A stretch of DNA of 64,000 nt from Clostridium_AM sp963780135. GTDB lineage: Bacteria > Bacillota > Clostridia > Clostridiales > Clostridiaceae. Position 1 is the stretch's first letter. Each line of letters starts with the position of its first letter. Location of the stretch: contig CAWAAR010000001.1 of assembly GCA_963780135.1 (NCBI GenBank), forward strand, positions 186,001 to 250,000, given 5' to 3'. A model generated the notes under the pieces. It was not told where the DNA came from and did no database searches. It saw only the letters and a list, made by a program, of their open reading frames with translations. The position numbers and the translations under genes are program-made. Positions 62,476 through 64,000 of this stretch are shown in pieces.

Positions 62476-63468
62476 ATGAAAGATAAAATTCTTCATTTGC
62501 TAAAAGAAAATCAGGGAAATTTCATATCCGGACAAGCAATTAGTGAAAGTTTAGGGGTAAGTCGTACTGCTATATGGAAATACATAAATGCCTTAAAAAA
62601 GGATGGTTATTGTATAGATTCCATATCAAAAAAAGGATATAATCTAATTTCTTCTCCCGATCTACTTTCTTTTGAAGAAATAAGTGAAAAACTAAATACT
62701 AAATATATAGGAAGAAATTTATTTTATTTTGATAGTTTAGATTCTACAAATATAAAGGCAAAAGAACTTGCTCTAAAAAATACTGCTGAAGGCACTATAA
62801 TAATAAGCGAAGAACAAACTTCCGGTAAAGGTAGACTAGGACGAATTTGGGTATCCCCTAAATACAAGGGTATTTGGATATCTATAATCCTTAAACCAGA
62901 TATTGAACCTTTAAGGGTTCCAAGAATCACTCAAATAGGTGCTGCTGCTGTTATAAAAACTTGTGAAGCTTTTAATATAAAGGCACAGGTCAAATGGCCT
63001 AATGATATAGTGTTAAACAGCAAAAAAATTTGTGGCATTTTAACTGAAATGAGTGGAGAATTAAATAAAGTTAACTATGTAGTTATGGGCATAGGTATAA
63101 ATGCAAATATAGATAGAGAAGATTTTTCAGATGAATTAAAGAGCAAAGCTACTTCTATAAGCATAGAAACAGGAAATTATATAAGAAGAAAAGAATTTGT
63201 AAGTATTTTACTTAATAAATTTGAAGAATTATATGAAGAATTTGTAAAAGAGGATAGCATAAAGACTTCTGTATCTATATGTAGAGAAAACTCTATACTT
63301 ATAGGAAAAGAAATTAAAATTATAAATAGAGATAAAGAAACCCTTGCAAAAGCTGTAGATTTAGATGAATCTGGTCAATTAATAGTTCAGTTTGAAAATG
63401 GAAGTACTCATAAAATTGTTTCTGGAGAAGTTTCAATTAGAGGTGTCTCTGGCAACTATACTCCTTAA
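62476..63468 (+). CDS. birA: Bifunctional biotin-protein ligase / biotin operon repressor BirA
   Basis: An upstream GTG overlaps the GGTGAGG ribosome site, so the ATG at 62476 is preferred (330 residues). Residues 1-65 are the HTH_11 DNA-binding domain (GQAISESLGVSRTAIWKYIN). The ligase core has SLDSTNIKAKELA, EQTSGKGRLGRIWVSP (the G-x-G-R-x-G biotinyl-AMP loop), VKWPNDIVLNSKKICGILTE (K-W-P-N-D) and a C-terminal SH3-like domain. It attaches biotin to carboxylases and represses biotin genes. No biotin genes are near. Confidence 0.93.
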   Translation: MKDKILHLLKENQGNFISGQAISESLGVSRTAIWKYINALKKDGYCIDSISKKGYNLISSPDLLSFEEISEKLNTKYIGRNLFYFDSLDSTNIKAKELALKNTAEGTIIISEEQTSGKGRLGRIWVSPKYKGIWISIILKPDIEPLRVPRITQIGAAAVIKTCEAFNIKAQVKWPNDIVLNSKKICGILTEMSGELNKVNYVVMGIGINANIDREDFSDELKSKATSISIETGNYIRRKEFVSILLNKFEELYEEFVKEDSIKTSVSICRENSILIGKEIKIINRDKETLAKAVDLDESGQLIVQFENGSTHKIVSGEVSIRGVSGNYTP

Positions 63469-63482
63469 CATTTTATTTCTAG

Positions 63483-63519
63483 AAAAGTGATCCTGTGTTT
63501 TTTACAGGTTTGCTTTTTT
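63483..63519 (+). terminator. Terminator of birA
   Basis: CCTGT and ACAGG close the core; the stem is extended outward by AAAAG and CTTTT with wobble pairs in between, followed by TTTTTT. It lies 15 bases after the birA stop. Confidence 0.7.
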
Positions 63520-63616
63520 CAATATCTATTAATAAGCTTATACCATTTACTTAACCATATTTTCATCTACTAATCTAGCTTTTTTTAACAAATTAAAAAA
63601 AAGATTCTTATAAATT

Positions 63617-63823
63617 TTATTTCATATCAAATATTTCACTAATTATTTTATCAACACATACATCAGATTCTTCTTCTAAATTTTTTATATAGCTTTCACC
63701 ATTCATATTAGATTTTATATTTACATTTTTTAACGCTTTTTGTTTATTTTTAAGTTTTACCATTTCATTTATAATAATTGTTTCTCTATTCTTTATTATG
63801 GCACTATTACTTTCTTTATTCAT
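63617..63823 (-). CDS. Hypothetical 68-residue charged protein
   Basis: The frame opens at 63847, but GGAGGTG sits 6 bases before the ATG at 63823, giving MNKESNSAIIKNRETIIINE as the true start. The protein is a charged helix-rich sequence (EMVKLKNKQKALKNVNIK) ending in ISEIFDMK, with no membrane segment. Not recognised. It lies at the right edge of the window with no clear partner. The last 150 bases (63848-64000) show only AT-rich sequence. Confidence 0.5.
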   Translation of the reverse strand: MNKESNSAIIKNRETIIINEMVKLKNKQKALKNVNIKSNMNGESYIKNLEEESDVCVDKIISEIFDMK

Positions 63824-64000
63824 AATTTTCACCTCCAATCTACACATTTATTTATAATAATATTAATATTATCTCTAATTCATAAAATAAAACTCTTTAA
63901 TTATTTCTAAAACACTTTTTATTAGAGTTGTATATTACTATTTCAAATTTTTTACAAATTTAATTATCTTTTGTTGTTTTGTTCTTTATAATTTGAACCT

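Overview
The window looks like chromosomal DNA of a low-GC, strictly anaerobic Firmicute, most likely a Clostridium of the sensu stricto group. The reasons are the very AT-rich composition, AGGAGG-type ribosome binding sites with frequent TTG/GTG starts, [FeFe]-hydrogenase genes, a class II c-di-GMP riboswitch, a Rex-type operator and an NADH-dependent reductive pyrimidine pathway. Species-level assignment would need a database search. No rRNA, tRNA, CRISPR array or prophage was recognised.

Layout. 1-2437: nitrilase fragment, nitroreductase, tcdA and a small membrane protein. 2853-7010: a trimeric [FeFe]-hydrogenase operon (hydC-hydB-hydA) whose three genes all use non-ATG starts. 7226-15927: an exopolysaccharide operon headed by a c-di-GMP-II riboswitch that overlaps an intrinsic terminator. 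It encodes GDP-mannose synthesis, a GT39-like membrane protein, a GT2-GtrA protein, a glycosyltransferase with an N-terminal c-di-GMP-binding-type MshEN array, and a BcsB-like protein. 16149-19293: a putative H2-sensing operon (2Fe-2S protein, PAS-containing hydrogenase-like sensor, SpoIIE-type phosphatase). 19621-23981: an RND efflux system whose permease gene carries a frameshift. 24609-29735: topB, mobA, an alanyl-tRNA editing protein and a K+ channel.

30469-36412: a complete reductive pyrimidine degradation operon (preT, preA, DUF1097 membrane protein, dihydropyrimidinase, beta-ureidopropionase-like hydrolase) with a near-perfect Rex box upstream. 36965-38670: cysS, preceded by a mini-ORF coding for MLCVAV and three mutually exclusive pairings that have the layout of ribosome-mediated transcription attenuation. 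38741-46893: lipoprotein, acetyltransferase, POT peptide transporter, and a dicarboxylate/amino-acid symporter divergent from a GlnK-GlnL-type two-component system. 47264-48819: an IS110-family element with an intact recombinase and a structured 5' region that is a candidate bridge RNA. 49035-52439: DtxR-family regulator, small proteins, PpaX-like phosphatase and thiol peroxidase. 52609-57084: OmpR-type two-component system and an LTA-synthase-family protein. 57526-63823: a 1347-residue SF1 helicase with a C-terminal nuclease-like domain, an XRE regulator, small proteins and birA.

The strongest regulatory discoveries are the cysS leader, the two levels of c-di-GMP control over one polysaccharide operon (riboswitch plus MshEN glycosyltransferase), and the Rex box on pyrimidine catabolism. 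All are read directly from sequence and none was tested computationally. Several dispersed, degenerate non-coding repeats are also described.
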